A DNA stretch of 64,000 nt. Source: Mycolicibacterium fluoranthenivorans (GTDB lineage: Bacteria > Actinomycetota > Actinomycetes > Mycobacteriales > Mycobacteriaceae). How positions within the stretch are numbered: the stretch's first letter is position 1; each line of letters starts with the position of its first letter. Below are positions 36,568 through 45,605 of the stretch, piece by piece. The stretch is from positions 2,418,001 through 2,482,000 of the forward strand of contig NZ_JAANOW010000001.1 of NCBI RefSeq assembly GCF_011758805.1, read 5' to 3'. The notes beneath the pieces were generated by a model. That model was not told the DNA's origin. It ran no database searches and saw nothing but the letters and a program-made list of their open reading frames with translations. The position numbers and the translations under genes were made by a program.

Positions 36568-37437
36568 ATGACCTTTCAGCACCCCAGTCCCGTGGCACAG
36601 ACCGAGCCACCCAAGAAGACGTCGCGCGCCGGCCGCGATCTGCCTGCCGCCATCGCGGTCGGGGTGGTCCTCGGCGCCCTGGCCATCGGCACCCTGCTGT
36701 TCGCGCCGATCTGGTGGCTGCCGCTGCTGGCCGTCGCGATCGGGATCGCCACCCACGAGGTGATCCGGCGCCTGCGCGAACACGGCTATGCGCTGCCCAC
36801 CCTGGCGCTGCTCGTCGGCGGCCAGGCCATGATCTGGCTGACCTGGCCGTTCGGCGTGGCGGGTCTCCTGGGCGCCTACGGCGCGACCATCGTCGTCTGC
36901 ATGGTCTGGCGGCTCGTCGGCCAAGGTCTGGACCAGCAACCGGTCAACTACCTGCGCGATATCGCTGCCACTGTGCTGCTGGCCACCTGGGTCCCGATGT
37001 TCGCCGCGTTCACCGCGCTGCTGATCTTCGCCGACCACGGTGGGGTGCGGGTGTTCACCGTGATCGTGACGGTCGTCTTCGCCGACATCGGCGGCTACGT
37101 CGCGGGGGTGCTGTTCGGCAAGCACCTACTGGCGCCGGCGATCAGCCCCAAGAAATCGTGGGAGGGCCTCGGCGGGTCGCTGCTGTTCGGTATCACCGCC
37201 GCGGTGCTGTCGGTCACGTTCCTGATGGACAAGCCCGCCTGGGTCGGTGTGCCGCTCGGTGTGCTGTTGGTCGTCACCGGCGTGCTCGGTGACCTGGTCG
37301 AGTCTCAGGTCAAGCGCGATCTCGGCATCAAGGACATGGGCACGCTGCTACCCGGTCACGGCGGGATCATGGACCGCATCGACGCGATGCTGCCGTCCGC
37401 GGTCGTCGGCTGGATCGTGCTCACGCTGCTGGCTTAA
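36568..37437 (+). CDS. cdsA: Phosphatidate cytidylyltransferase CdsA
   Basis: A 289-residue membrane enzyme that makes CDP-diacylglycerol from phosphatidic acid and CTP. About eight transmembrane helices follow a hydrophilic N-terminus. The C-terminal signature is GDLVESQVKRDLGIKDMG plus LLPGHGGIMDRIDAM. It starts directly after frr. Its last 90 nt are overlapped by the open end of a convergent EamA transporter gene. Confidence 0.96.
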   Translation: MTFQHPSPVAQTEPPKKTSRAGRDLPAAIAVGVVLGALAIGTLLFAPIWWLPLLAVAIGIATHEVIRRLREHGYALPTLALLVGGQAMIWLTWPFGVAGLLGAYGATIVVCMVWRLVGQGLDQQPVNYLRDIAATVLLATWVPMFAAFTALLIFADHGGVRVFTVIVTVVFADIGGYVAGVLFGKHLLAPAISPKKSWEGLGGSLLFGITAAVLSVTFLMDKPAWVGVPLGVLLVVTGVLGDLVESQVKRDLGIKDMGTLLPGHGGIMDRIDAMLPSAVVGWIVLTLLA

Positions 37438-38334
37438 TCCCCCCTCGCTGCGCTCGACCCCCTGGGACCTTGATCCTGACGCGTTCAGCCAGCACGCCGC
37501 CGCACCCAGCACCAACCCGACGGCGATCCCGACGGTGACCCGCTCGCCGAGCATTAGCCAGGACAGCACCCCGGCGACGGCGGGAATCACACAGAACAGC
37601 ATCGCCACCGACGACGCACCGTGATGGCTGATGGCCCGCACGTACAGCGAGACGCCGAGTGTCGCGTTGAGCAGCACGACGCCCGCGACCGCGAACACCG
37701 CGTGGGTCATGTTGTGCACGTCGATCGGCGTGCTCAGTGCCAGCGCCAGGGCCGGCACGAACGCCACGGCGTTCTGCACCGAGGTGGAAGCGCGGAAGTC
37801 GATATGGGCGCAGAACCGCTGCTGATAGACCCCACCTGCGGCCAGGCCGAGCAGGGCCACCAGCAGGAGTCCGACCACGGGGTCCACCCCGCCGGTCGCG
37901 ATGAGGCGGGTCGCGCACGCCGCGAGCACGGCGGCGACGCCGAGCACCAGGGCGATGACGCGCCGTGAGGTCAACCGGTCCCGCAGGAACGCCGCGGCCA
38001 GCAGCGCGGTGGCCACCGGGTTCATCGCGATCACCACCGCGCACAGCACAGCCGGGGCGCCGTGCTGGATGGCGATGTAGAGCGCGCAGAACTGCACGGC
38101 CTGCATCAGCAGCCCGGCCACCGCGACATGGGCCAGGGTGCGCCCGGTCGGGAACCGCACCCCGGACAGTGCCGCCCACACCCCGAGGATCGCGCCCGCC
38201 AGCCCGAACCGGAACGCCAGCACCGCCATCGGGGACAGTGCGTGCACGGCCATGTTGCCGATCGGGTAGCCCAGCGCATAGAAGAACGTCACGGTCGTCG
38301 CGGTGCGCAACGGCATCGGGGTCATGGGGTCCAT
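37348..38334 (-). CDS. EamA/DMT-family transporter
   Basis: A 328-residue membrane protein with about ten helices in two EamA repeats (PIGNMAVHALSPMAVLAFRFGLAGA; later SHHGASSVAMLFCVIPAVAGVLSWLMLGERVTVG). Substrates of such exporters include amino acids and metabolites. The last ~40 residues are hydrophilic and lie antisense or next to cdsA (90-nt overlap), so they may be a run-on tail. It is divergent from a LysR regulator, the usual arrangement for a regulator and its exporter. Confidence 0.83.
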   Translation of the reverse strand: MDPMTPMPLRTATTVTFFYALGYPIGNMAVHALSPMAVLAFRFGLAGAILGVWAALSGVRFPTGRTLAHVAVAGLLMQAVQFCALYIAIQHGAPAVLCAVVIAMNPVATALLAAAFLRDRLTSRRVIALVLGVAAVLAACATRLIATGGVDPVVGLLLVALLGLAAGGVYQQRFCAHIDFRASTSVQNAVAFVPALALALSTPIDVHNMTHAVFAVAGVVLLNATLGVSLYVRAISHHGASSVAMLFCVIPAVAGVLSWLMLGERVTVGIAVGLVLGAAACWLNASGSRSQGVERSEGGLSQQREHDPADDRGRQHRVDAVHDPAVTG

Positions 38335-38364
38335 GGTGGGTCGCCCGGTAGCGCGCGGTCCAAC

Positions 38365-38475
38365 GAATATCGGCTATCACGATTGATCGTGAATATCGAT
38401 CGGTTGCGGGGAATATCTGCCGTATCTGTCGTCGAAGGCTCGATTTTTGATCGTATGCACTGATCGGAGTACCTT
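38365..38475 (+). promoter_or_regulatory. EamA/LysR intergenic operators and lysR promoter
   Basis: GAATATC occurs three times (38365, 38391, 38412). A perfect inverted repeat TCACGAT-TG-ATCGTGA lies at 38377-38392. The lysR promoter is readable as TTGATC (38447-38452), 17 nt, TACCTT (38470-38475) and 6 nt to the ATG at 38482, that is, leaderless. The repeats are the likely LysR binding region. Confidence 0.6.
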
Positions 38476-38481
38476 GACGGC

Positions 38482-39333
38482 ATGGGTCAGGTGCTGGACA
38501 TCGCGCCGCTGCGCAGTGTGGTGGCAGTGGCCGACTGTGGCGGGTTTCACCGCGCCGCCGCGGTGTTGCACATGACGCAGTCCGCGGTCAGCCAACATGT
38601 CCGGCGGATCGAGGCCGTCGTCGGCGGCCCGGTGGTCGAACGCTCCGGCCGCGGCGTCGCCTTCACCGAACTGGGACACCGCCTGCTCGGGCACGCGCGG
38701 ACCATCCTGGCCACACACGATGCGGCGCTGACCGACCTCGGCGCCGCCGAGGAGCGGGTGCTGCTGATCGGCGCCACCGAACACGGTGCCGATGTCATGC
38801 TGCCGGGGCTCACCGCGGCGCTGGGTGAACGGTTACCCGAATGGCGGCTGCGGTTCCGGCTCGATCGCAACGTCACGCTGGCCGACGCCATCGAACACGG
38901 CCTCGTCGACCTCGCGGTGATGCTCGACGGATCCGGCCTGGATCCCGCCCATGCCTCCGGAACGCTTGCGCTGAAATGGGTCTCGGGCCGCAGCTTCGCC
39001 GCGCCGGCCAACCAGCCGCTACCGGTCGTGATGTTCTCCGAACCGTGCACCCTGCGCGAACCGACGTTCGCCACGCTGGACCGGATGAAGATCGGCTACC
39101 GCATCGCCGCCGAATCCGCCGATCTGTCCGGCCTGTTCGCCGCCGTGCGGTCGGGGCTGGGAGTGGCGCTGCTGCCGATGATCGGCCGGCTGCCCGACGG
39201 CCTCTGTCTGGCCGAGGGGCTGCCTCCGGCCAGTCGCGCGTCGGTGTTCGTCCGTGGCCGGGCCGGGGTCGACGCGGGGATCCTCGACACCGTCGAACAG
39301 ACCGTGCGTGACGTTCTCGCCGGACAAGACTGA
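38482..39333 (+). CDS. LysR-family transcriptional regulator
   Basis: A 283-residue regulator. The N-terminal winged helix ([45 protein letters not shown], residues about 10-54) is canonical; the C-terminal inducer-binding domain (about 90-280) contains [16 protein letters not shown] and [20 protein letters not shown]. The inducer is unknown. It probably controls the divergent EamA transporter. rlmN follows after only 14 nt, so transcripts may run through. Confidence 0.9.
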   Translation: MGQVLDIAPLRSVVAVADCGGFHRAAAVLHMTQSAVSQHVRRIEAVVGGPVVERSGRGVAFTELGHRLLGHARTILATHDAALTDLGAAEERVLLIGATEHGADVMLPGLTAALGERLPEWRLRFRLDRNVTLADAIEHGLVDLAVMLDGSGLDPAHASGTLALKWVSGRSFAAPANQPLPVVMFSEPCTLREPTFATLDRMKIGYRIAAESADLSGLFAAVRSGLGVALLPMIGRLPDGLCLAEGLPPASRASVFVRGRAGVDAGILDTVEQTVRDVLAGQD

Positions 39334-39347
39334 TACTGGAATCGATC

Positions 39348-40439
39348 ATGAAGCAGGAACTGGTTTTCGAAGCCCCCCGCCGCGGTATGCCGCCGCGGCA
39401 CCTGGCCGATCTCGACGAAGCCGGGCGGGTGGCGGCCGTCACCGAGCTCGGGTTGCCGAAATTCCGGGCCAAACAGCTGGCCCATCAGTACTACGGGCGC
39501 CTCATCGCCGATCCGCACCAGATGACCGACCTGCCCGCCGCCGTGCGCGCCTCGGTGGCCGGCGAGCTGTTCCCGACGCTGATCTCGCCGGCTCGCGAGA
39601 TCCAGTGCGATGCCGGCGAAACCCGCAAGACGCTGTGGCGCGCACTGGACGGCACCACCTTCGAATCGGTGTTGATGCGCTATCCGCAGCGCAACACCGT
39701 CTGTATCTCGTCACAGGCCGGCTGCGGTATGGCCTGCCCGTTCTGCGCGACAGGACAAGGCGGGCTCAAACGCAACCTGTCCACCGCGGAGATCCTGGAG
39801 CAGGTGCGCGCCGCGTCCTTCGCGATGCGTGAAGAGCAGGACGGCCGGCTGTCCAACATCGTCTTCATGGGCATGGGTGAACCGCTGGCCAACTACAACC
39901 GGGTGCTGGCCGCGGTGCGCCGCATCATCGCCCCGCCGCCGGACGGCTTCGGGATCAGTGCCCGCTCGGTGACGGTGTCCACCGTCGGGCTGGCGCCGGC
40001 CATCCGCAAGCTCGCCGACGAGAAACTCGGGGTCACCCTGGCGGTGTCCCTGCACACGCCCGATGACGAACTGCGCGACACCCTGGTCCCGGTGAACAAC
40101 CGCTGGAGCGTCGACGAGGTCCTCGATGCCGCGCGTTATTACGCCGATGTCACCGGCCGGCGGGTGTCCATCGAGTACGCCTTGATCCGCGATGTCAACG
40201 ACCAGCCTTGGCGCGCAGACCTTCTCGGCAAGAAGTTGCACAGCAAGCTGGGTCCGTTGGTGCACGTGAACCTGATCCCACTGAACCCGACCCCGGGCAG
40301 CGAGTGGGATGCCAGTCCCAAGCCGGTCGAGCGCGAGTTCGTCAAACGGGTTCTGGCCAAGGGGGTCTCGTGCACCGTCCGCGACACCCGCGGGCGCGAG
40401 ATCGCGGCCGCGTGCGGCCAGCTGGCGGCCGAGGGCTGA
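39348..40439 (+). CDS. rlmN: Dual-specificity 23S rRNA/tRNA adenine-C2 methyltransferase RlmN
   Basis: A 363-residue radical-SAM enzyme that methylates A2503 of 23S rRNA and A37 of some tRNAs. The radical-SAM cluster motif is C-x3-C-x2-C in [17 protein letters not shown]. Other marks are [30 protein letters not shown] and the catalytic cysteine region [21 protein letters not shown] near the end. It corresponds to Rv2880c next to cdsA in M. tuberculosis. Confidence 0.96.
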   Translation: MKQELVFEAPRRGMPPRHLADLDEAGRVAAVTELGLPKFRAKQLAHQYYGRLIADPHQMTDLPAAVRASVAGELFPTLISPAREIQCDAGETRKTLWRALDGTTFESVLMRYPQRNTVCISSQAGCGMACPFCATGQGGLKRNLSTAEILEQVRAASFAMREEQDGRLSNIVFMGMGEPLANYNRVLAAVRRIIAPPPDGFGISARSVTVSTVGLAPAIRKLADEKLGVTLAVSLHTPDDELRDTLVPVNNRWSVDEVLDAARYYADVTGRRVSIEYALIRDVNDQPWRADLLGKKLHSKLGPLVHVNLIPLNPTPGSEWDASPKPVEREFVKRVLAKGVSCTVRDTRGREIAAACGQLAAEG

Positions 40440-40477
40440 TCAGCCCGGTTCTCGACAAGCCGGTATCGGTCGGCGGC

Positions 40478-40506
40478 TTTACATGGTCACGTCGAAGTGT
40501 CACGAT
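40478..40506 (+). promoter_or_regulatory. Shared regulon element, copy 1 (before Mo oxidoreductase)
   Basis: TTTACA (40478-40483), 17-nt spacer ending in TGT, then CACGAT (40501-40506), and exactly 6 nt to the ATG at 40513. It aligns without gaps to the elements at 48322, 54772 and 60680. Read as a promoter it is an extended -10 leaderless type; the conserved TGTCACG block goes beyond what a -10 requires, so an overlapping operator is likely. Confidence 0.7.
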
Positions 40507-40512
40507 TTGGCG

Positions 40513-42696
40513 ATGTCGCCCAGCCCCGTGACCGAAGAGCAGAAGGTCACCTACTGCCGGATCTGCGAGCCGATGTGCGGCCTGATCGCCACTGTCTCGG
40601 CCGGCCGGCTGGTATCACTGCGCCCGGATCGGGATCATCCACTGTCCAAGGGGCGGGCATGCCCCAAGGGGATCGCCTTCACCGATGTCCAGAACGACCC
40701 GGACCGGGTCCTGCATCCGATGCGCCGCCGCGAGGACGGCACCTTCGAACAGGTCGCCTGGGATACCGCGATCGACGATATCGCCGCACGGTTGAGTGCC
40801 GTGGTCGCCGAACACGGCGGGGCTTCGGTCGGGCAGTACTTCGGCAACCCCGCCGCGTTCGGCTACGCGTCCAGCGTGTGGTCGGGGATCTTCATGGCCC
40901 GCATCGGATCTCGGCACCTGTACTCGGCGGGGTCGCAGGACATCAACAGCCGCTTCGTGGCCAGCAAGCTGCTCTACGGTGCGGCCAGCCAACTGCCGTT
41001 CCCGGATCTGCTGCGCACCGACTTCCTGCTGATGCTGGGCGCGAATCCGCTTGTCTCGCATGGCAGTGCGGTACGTGCGCCGCGCATCAAGGACGACTTG
41101 GCCGCGATCGTCGGCCGTGGTGGACGGGTGGTGGTGCTCGACCCGCGCCGTACCGAGACCGCCCGGCATTACGAGCACATCGCGGTGCGACCGGATTCGG
41201 ACGCGTGGCTGTTGCTGTCGATGCTGCACGTCCTGTTCGACGAGGGCCTGCACGTCGATATCGACCACCAGGCGCGCGGCCTGGAGACGCTGCGGTCGCT
41301 GTGCGCGCCCTTCCCGCCCGAGCAGACGGCGGCACGTACCGGCGTGGACGCGGCCGTGGTGCGCACCCTCGCCCGTGATTTCGCCGCCGCGCCGAGCGCC
41401 ACCGCCTACGGCCGCACCGGAGCCTGCCTCGGCAGGCACGGCACCCTGGTCAGCTTCCTGCTGGATGCCCTCACCGCGGTGACGGGCAACCTGGACCGGC
41501 CCGGCGGCACGTTGATGTCGCACTCGGTGATCCCGCTGGAAGAGATGGGGGAGCGGGTCGACAGCTTCAGCTACGGCAAGACCCGTTCGCGGATCGGTGA
41601 CTTCCCCGACGTCCTCGGCACCTTCCCGGCCGCACTCATGGCCGACGAGATCACCACCGAGGGCGAAGGGCAGCTGCGGGCGCTCTTCGTCGTCGCCGGC
41701 AATCCGGTGCTGTCGGTGCCCAACAGCGCGGCCCTGGAATCGGCGCTGCGGCGTCTCGACCTGTTCGTCTCGTTCGACCTCTACATCAACGAGACGAACC
41801 GGCTGGCGGACTACGTGTTACCTGCCACCACCATGCTGGAGCGCGACGACCTGCCGATCGCGTTCGCCGCCTGCTCGCCGACACTGTTCGTCCAGTCGTG
41901 CGAACCCGTGCTGGAACCCTACGGGGAGGCCAGGCCGGAATGGGAGGTGTACTCCGAGATCGCCCGCCGGATGGGTATGGCGCTGTTCGCCACCGGCCCC
42001 CTGGTGCGGTTCAACCGGGTGCTCGCCTGGCTGGACCGGCGCGGTATCGGGCGGATGACACCACGCCGGCTGATGGGGCTGCTGCTGCGCACCGGCCCGC
42101 ACGGCGATCTGTTCGGATTGCGGCGCCGTGGACTGAATCTCACCCGACTCGGCGAACACCCGCACGGTATCGTGCTGGCGCAGCACGCCCCGACCGGAAT
42201 CCTGGCCGATGTGGTGCGCCATGCCGACGGCAAGGTTCACCTGGACCCACCGCAGATCGCCGCGGAGATCGCCCGGCTGGGTCGCAAACATCCCGCCGAT
42301 CCGCGGTTTCCGTTGCTGGCCATCGGTATTCGTGAGATGCGTTCACAGAACTCGTGGATGCACAACAGCCCGACCCTGATGAAGGGGGACCGTCGGCACA
42401 ACACCCGGATCCATCCCGCCGATGCCGCGGCCGCCGGCCTGGTCGACGGGGGCCGGGTACGGATCGTCTCCGAGCACGGGAAGATCGAGACGGGCGTGCT
42501 GATCACCGACGAGATGGTGGCCGGCACCGTCGCGATCCCGCAGGGCTGGGGGCATCGGGGTGGGGGCTGGCACCTGGCCAACGCGGTGCCGGGCGCCAAT
42601 GTCAACGAACTGACCTCCAACCGGCCCGAAGATCTGGAGGCGCTGGCCGGGATGGCCGTGCTCAACGGGGTCGCGGTGCGGTTGGAGAGCGTGTAG
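40513..42696 (+). CDS. Molybdopterin-dependent oxidoreductase with N-terminal 4Fe-4S
   Basis: A 727-residue DMSO-reductase-superfamily enzyme. The cluster ligands are Cys15, Cys18, Cys22 and Cys50 (YCRICEPMCG, then GRACPKG). The central molybdopterin domain includes LLMLGANPLVSHGS and TAYGRTGACLGRHG; the C-terminal Molydop-binding domain includes HNSPTLMKGDRRHNTRIHP and VAIPQGWGHRGGGWHLA. There is no Tat signal, so it is cytoplasmic. The substrate is unknown; M. tuberculosis fdhF, elsewhere in this gene order, is a distant relative. ATG 40513 is preferred over ATG 40483, which lies inside the promoter element. Confidence 0.85.
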   Translation: MSPSPVTEEQKVTYCRICEPMCGLIATVSAGRLVSLRPDRDHPLSKGRACPKGIAFTDVQNDPDRVLHPMRRREDGTFEQVAWDTAIDDIAARLSAVVAEHGGASVGQYFGNPAAFGYASSVWSGIFMARIGSRHLYSAGSQDINSRFVASKLLYGAASQLPFPDLLRTDFLLMLGANPLVSHGSAVRAPRIKDDLAAIVGRGGRVVVLDPRRTETARHYEHIAVRPDSDAWLLLSMLHVLFDEGLHVDIDHQARGLETLRSLCAPFPPEQTAARTGVDAAVVRTLARDFAAAPSATAYGRTGACLGRHGTLVSFLLDALTAVTGNLDRPGGTLMSHSVIPLEEMGERVDSFSYGKTRSRIGDFPDVLGTFPAALMADEITTEGEGQLRALFVVAGNPVLSVPNSAALESALRRLDLFVSFDLYINETNRLADYVLPATTMLERDDLPIAFAACSPTLFVQSCEPVLEPYGEARPEWEVYSEIARRMGMALFATGPLVRFNRVLAWLDRRGIGRMTPRRLMGLLLRTGPHGDLFGLRRRGLNLTRLGEHPHGIVLAQHAPTGILADVVRHADGKVHLDPPQIAAEIARLGRKHPADPRFPLLAIGIREMRSQNSWMHNSPTLMKGDRRHNTRIHPADAAAAGLVDGGRVRIVSEHGKIETGVLITDEMVAGTVAIPQGWGHRGGGWHLANAVPGANVNELTSNRPEDLEALAGMAVLNGVAVRLESV

Positions 42697-42708
42697 CGCG
42701 CGCTGGTC

Positions 42709-43251
42709 CTAGTCGGTCTGGCGGATGCCGACCGCGTGCCGCAGCTGGGCCAGGAACTGGTCGTCGTCATCGCTGCGCACGATGTAGTGCGAGATCGCCA
42801 CCCGGATGGCGGTGGCGGCGCGTACCGGCCCGTTCGGCCCGGGGATCAGCTTGAGCAGCCGGGCGCGCATCAGCGGGATGATGTGGGACAGCTGCCCGAT
42901 CACCACCTCGGGTTCGATGTCCACCACCCGCACCCCCGAATAGGACTGCTGGTACTCCACGATGAATCGTAGTGCGGCATCGAGCTTTTCATTGCCGCGC
43001 AGACCTGAGGTGACCCGGCTCATGCCGGTGTCGAACATCTCGCGCTCGTACTGGCCGAACGCGGCGAGCAACTCTTCCTTGGAGGCGAACCACCGGTACA
43101 GCGTGGGCCGGGAGACACCGGCCTGAAGCGCCACCTCGGACAAACTGAGCTTGGTCTGTCCGCTGCGCCCGAGTACCTCTGCCGTGGCCACCAGAATCCG
43201 CCGTCGCGTCGAGGTGTCCTCACTCGCATCGGTGGTCAATGGCTTGTTCAC
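42709..43251 (-). CDS. TetR-family regulator, paralogue 1
   Basis: A 180-residue repressor. The helix-turn-helix is KLSLSEVALQAGVSRPTLYRWFASKEELLAAF; the ligand domain includes FIVEYQQSYSGVRVVDIEPEVVIGQLSHIIPLM. It is a close paralogue of the TetR at 47767-48312, with nearly identical recognition helix and the shared VEYQQSY and DIEP motifs. The GTG at 43251 matches the paralogue's length; ATG 43284, overlapping the end of the upstream phosphotransferase gene, is possible. It is probably co-transcribed with that gene from the 44.4 kb element region. Confidence 0.85.
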   Translation of the reverse strand: MNKPLTTDASEDTSTRRRILVATAEVLGRSGQTKLSLSEVALQAGVSRPTLYRWFASKEELLAAFGQYEREMFDTGMSRVTSGLRGNEKLDAALRFIVEYQQSYSGVRVVDIEPEVVIGQLSHIIPLMRARLLKLIPGPNGPVRAATAIRVAISHYIVRSDDDDQFLAQLRHAVGIRQTD

Positions 43252-43276
43252 ATCCCTGATGGTAGTTGCTGGTGCA

Positions 43277-44392
43277 TTACACATTCGCCTGCAGTGTCTT
43301 GACCGTGTCGAGATCGTCGAGTGCCGCGACCGCACGGCCCAGGCCTTCGAACGCGATCGTCTCGTCCTGCATGCCACCCATACCGGCCGTGATGAGGGTG
43401 GCGACATAGGCGTACAGCGCGGCCTGGCGGTACCGGTCCCACAGCTCGTCGCCGTCGAGTTCGGGGCCGCCGCCCGCGGCCAGGGCGCACCGGTACACAT
43501 CGAGCAACTCGCGTTGATGGTCCACCCGGTCGGCGGTCGTCATGCTGGTGATCAACGTGTAGGACAGCTCCCGCGAGGGATGTCCGCGGCGCACCGCCTG
43601 CCAGTCGAGCAGACCGGCTTTTCCGTTGCGGAAGTACACGTTTCCGGGATGCGCGTCCCCGTGCATGACGGTGTGCGGGGCCGCGTCGATGAGCGCCGCG
43701 ACGGCGCGGTAGTGATCATTGATGAAGCGGCCGTTGTCCACGGCGATGGTGGTCCGGCCGGCCAGCCGGCGCGCCGAGGTGCGGGCCAAGGACCCGGTCA
43801 GCAGGGAGGTGGCGTCACCGGAGGCCGAGTACGCCCACGAGGGCACCCGCTCCCAGAAGGTGGCGTGGACGCGGGCCAGCAGTTCGACGATGAGTGCCGC
43901 CTGGTCGACGGTCAACGGATGCAGGGTGTCGGGGAACTCACACCGGTCGACCGTCAGATCCTCGAGCACCAGCACGAAGCGTCCGGTGAGGGCATCGAAG
44001 ATGCCGCCGTGACTCACGGGCACCTCGGGCAGTCGTGGTGCGAGGTCGCGATAGAAGCGCACCTCGGTGTCGGCCAGCCTGCCGAGCTCGCCCATCAGCC
44101 GGGTCGCGGCGGTCGCGGCCGGCATCTTCACGAACACCGAGGCGGGCACGCCGGCGCCGGTGAGCGCCAGCCGCGCACGCGATGAGGTGCCGGCGTCACC
44201 GCCGATCACCGTCACCGACTCGACCTCGCGGCCCAGCAGACCGGACAGGAACGCGGCGTCCAGGTCATCGATCCGGCGTGGGACTGTCCGCATCCGCCCG
44301 ACGGCGGCGTCGGTTGCGATACGTTGCACACCGCGGCCGAGATGAGCGGTCAGGCCGAGGACGGGTGCGACGCGCCGGCGCAGCGGGGGCAT
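43277..44392 (-). CDS. Aminoglycoside-phosphotransferase/EcKinase-like phosphotransferase
   Basis: A 371-residue kinase-fold protein. The catalytic loop is VMHGDAHPGNVYFR (H-G-D-x-H-x2-N) and the metal-binding aspartate is in GLLDWQAVRRG, which corresponds to DFG. The N-lobe has VFVKMPAAT with the ATP-binding Lys. It resembles the sterol/ecdysteroid-kinase-like phosphotransferases common in mycobacterial catabolic clusters rather than true resistance enzymes. The substrate is probably a small alcohol. ATG 44392 is 9 nt from the shared element at 44402 and divergent from the CoA-transferase. Confidence 0.83.
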   Translation of the reverse strand: MPPLRRRVAPVLGLTAHLGRGVQRIATDAAVGRMRTVPRRIDDLDAAFLSGLLGREVESVTVIGGDAGTSSRARLALTGAGVPASVFVKMPAATAATRLMGELGRLADTEVRFYRDLAPRLPEVPVSHGGIFDALTGRFVLVLEDLTVDRCEFPDTLHPLTVDQAALIVELLARVHATFWERVPSWAYSASGDATSLLTGSLARTSARRLAGRTTIAVDNGRFINDHYRAVAALIDAAPHTVMHGDAHPGNVYFRNGKAGLLDWQAVRRGHPSRELSYTLITSMTTADRVDHQRELLDVYRCALAAGGGPELDGDELWDRYRQAALYAYVATLITAGMGGMQDETIAFEGLGRAVAALDDLDTVKTLQANV

Positions 44393-44401
44393 CCGTCGAT
44401 G

Positions 44402-44429
44402 TTTACAAATGATCGTTTGATTGTAAAGG
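44402..44429 (+). promoter_or_regulatory. Shared regulon element, copy 2 (palindromic form)
   Basis: TTTACAA (44402-44408) and TTGTAAA (44421-44427) form perfect outer arms around 12 nt, the most symmetric of the five copies, which suggests a dimeric TetR operator. As a promoter it gives TTTACA, 16 nt, TAAAGG (44424-44429) and 6 nt to the ATG at 44436. It lies between two divergent units, one of them ending in a TetR gene. Confidence 0.72.
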
Positions 44430-44435
44430 GGTGTC

Positions 44436-45605
44436 ATGGCCGGTCCGATGGACGGATTCACCGTGGTCGAACTCGGCGTCTGGGTGGCCGCACCCGCGAC
44501 CGGTGCCATCCTGGCGGACTGGGGCGCCGACGTCATCAAGATCGAATCCCCGGCCGGCGACCCGGCACGCACCTTCGCCGCGATGATGGGTCTCGACGGT
44601 GAGGTGAACCCGCCCTTCGAGATGGACAACCGCTCCAAGCGCAGCATCGTGTTGGACCTCGGCACGCCCGCGGGGCGTGATACTGCCGTCGAGTTACTCA
44701 GCACCGCAGATGTTTTCGTGACCAATCTGCGTCCCGCGGCCCTGCATCGGCTCGGCCTCGACCACGAGTCGGTAGCCGCGATCAACCCGCGGCTGGTGTA
44801 CGGACTGATCACCGGATACGGCACCGAAGGCCCGGATGCCGATCGCGCCGCCTATGACGTGGCGGCATTCTGGGCCCGCGCCGGCATCGCCGATCTGCTC
44901 ACCCGGCCCGGTGCGACACCGCCGTTTCAGCGGGGCGGAATGGGGGATCATTCGGCAGGGATGACGCTGGCGGCCGCGGTGTGCGCGGCGCTGCTGGCCC
45001 GGACGCGCACCGGTACCGGGCAACTGGTGACCACCTCGTTGTACCGTCAGGGTGCCTACACCGTGTCGTTCGATCTCAACACGCTGCTGCTGACCGGACA
45101 GCAGGTGGCGATCGGCGAGCGTGAGTCGATGGCCAATCCGTGTATGAACAACTACGCCGCCGGGGACGGCAGGCGGTTCTGGATCGTCGGTCTGCAGGGG
45201 GAGCGGCACTGGCCGGCGCTGTGCCGCGCGGTCGACCGCACCGACTGGCTGACCGACCCGAAGTTCGCCAAGCCCCGAGACAGGTTCGTGCATGCGCGGG
45301 AACTGATCGCCCGCCTGGACGAGATCTTCGCGACCCGGCCGCTGGCCGACTGGGCGACGGTATTCGACGGGGAACCGGACTTCTTCTGGTCGCCGATCAA
45401 CTCGCTCGACGATGTCGTCGCCGACGAGCAGTTCCACGCTGCCGGGGGAATCGTCTATGTGCCCGAAGGGGATTCGTCCATCCCGATGGTCGCCACCCCC
45501 GCCGACTTCTCCGCCACGCCGTGGGCGCCCCGGAGGGTGGCCCCCAAGCTGGGGGAGCACACCGACGAGATCCTGGCTGAGCTCAGGGCGCGCGCTGACC
45601 GTTGA
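44436..45605 (+). CDS. Class III (CaiB/BaiF) CoA-transferase, second copy
   Basis: A 389-residue CoA-transferase. It opens MDGFTVVELGVWVAAPATGAILADWGADVIKIESPAGDPAR. The catalytic Asp171 is in RGGMGDHSAGMTLAAA, corresponding to the aspartate of formyl-CoA transferase. FEMDNRSKRSIVLDL and RLVYGLITGYGTEGPDADRAAYD are typical. It likely activates or recycles an acid intermediate of the catabolic region. It is only distantly similar to the CoA-transferase at 5.6 kb. Its 3' end overlaps the convergent GH3 gene by 23 nt. Confidence 0.9.
   Translation: MAGPMDGFTVVELGVWVAAPATGAILADWGADVIKIESPAGDPARTFAAMMGLDGEVNPPFEMDNRSKRSIVLDLGTPAGRDTAVELLSTADVFVTNLRPAALHRLGLDHESVAAINPRLVYGLITGYGTEGPDADRAAYDVAAFWARAGIADLLTRPGATPPFQRGGMGDHSAGMTLAAAVCAALLARTRTGTGQLVTTSLYRQGAYTVSFDLNTLLLTGQQVAIGERESMANPCMNNYAAGDGRRFWIVGLQGERHWPALCRAVDRTDWLTDPKFAKPRDRFVHARELIARLDEIFATRPLADWATVFDGEPDFFWSPINSLDDVVADEQFHAAGGIVYVPEGDSSIPMVATPADFSATPWAPRRVAPKLGEHTDEILAELRARADR

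Noticed and set aside
40309..40512. Longer N-terminus for the molybdopterin oxidoreductase, including ATG 40483
   Set aside because: It overlaps rlmN and the promoter element. The extension is low-complexity and the cluster motif is in normal position from 40513.
44393..44824. N-terminal extension of the phosphotransferase frame up to 44824
   Set aside because: It would run through the shared regulon element and the start of the divergent CoA-transferase. Family similarity begins near 44392.
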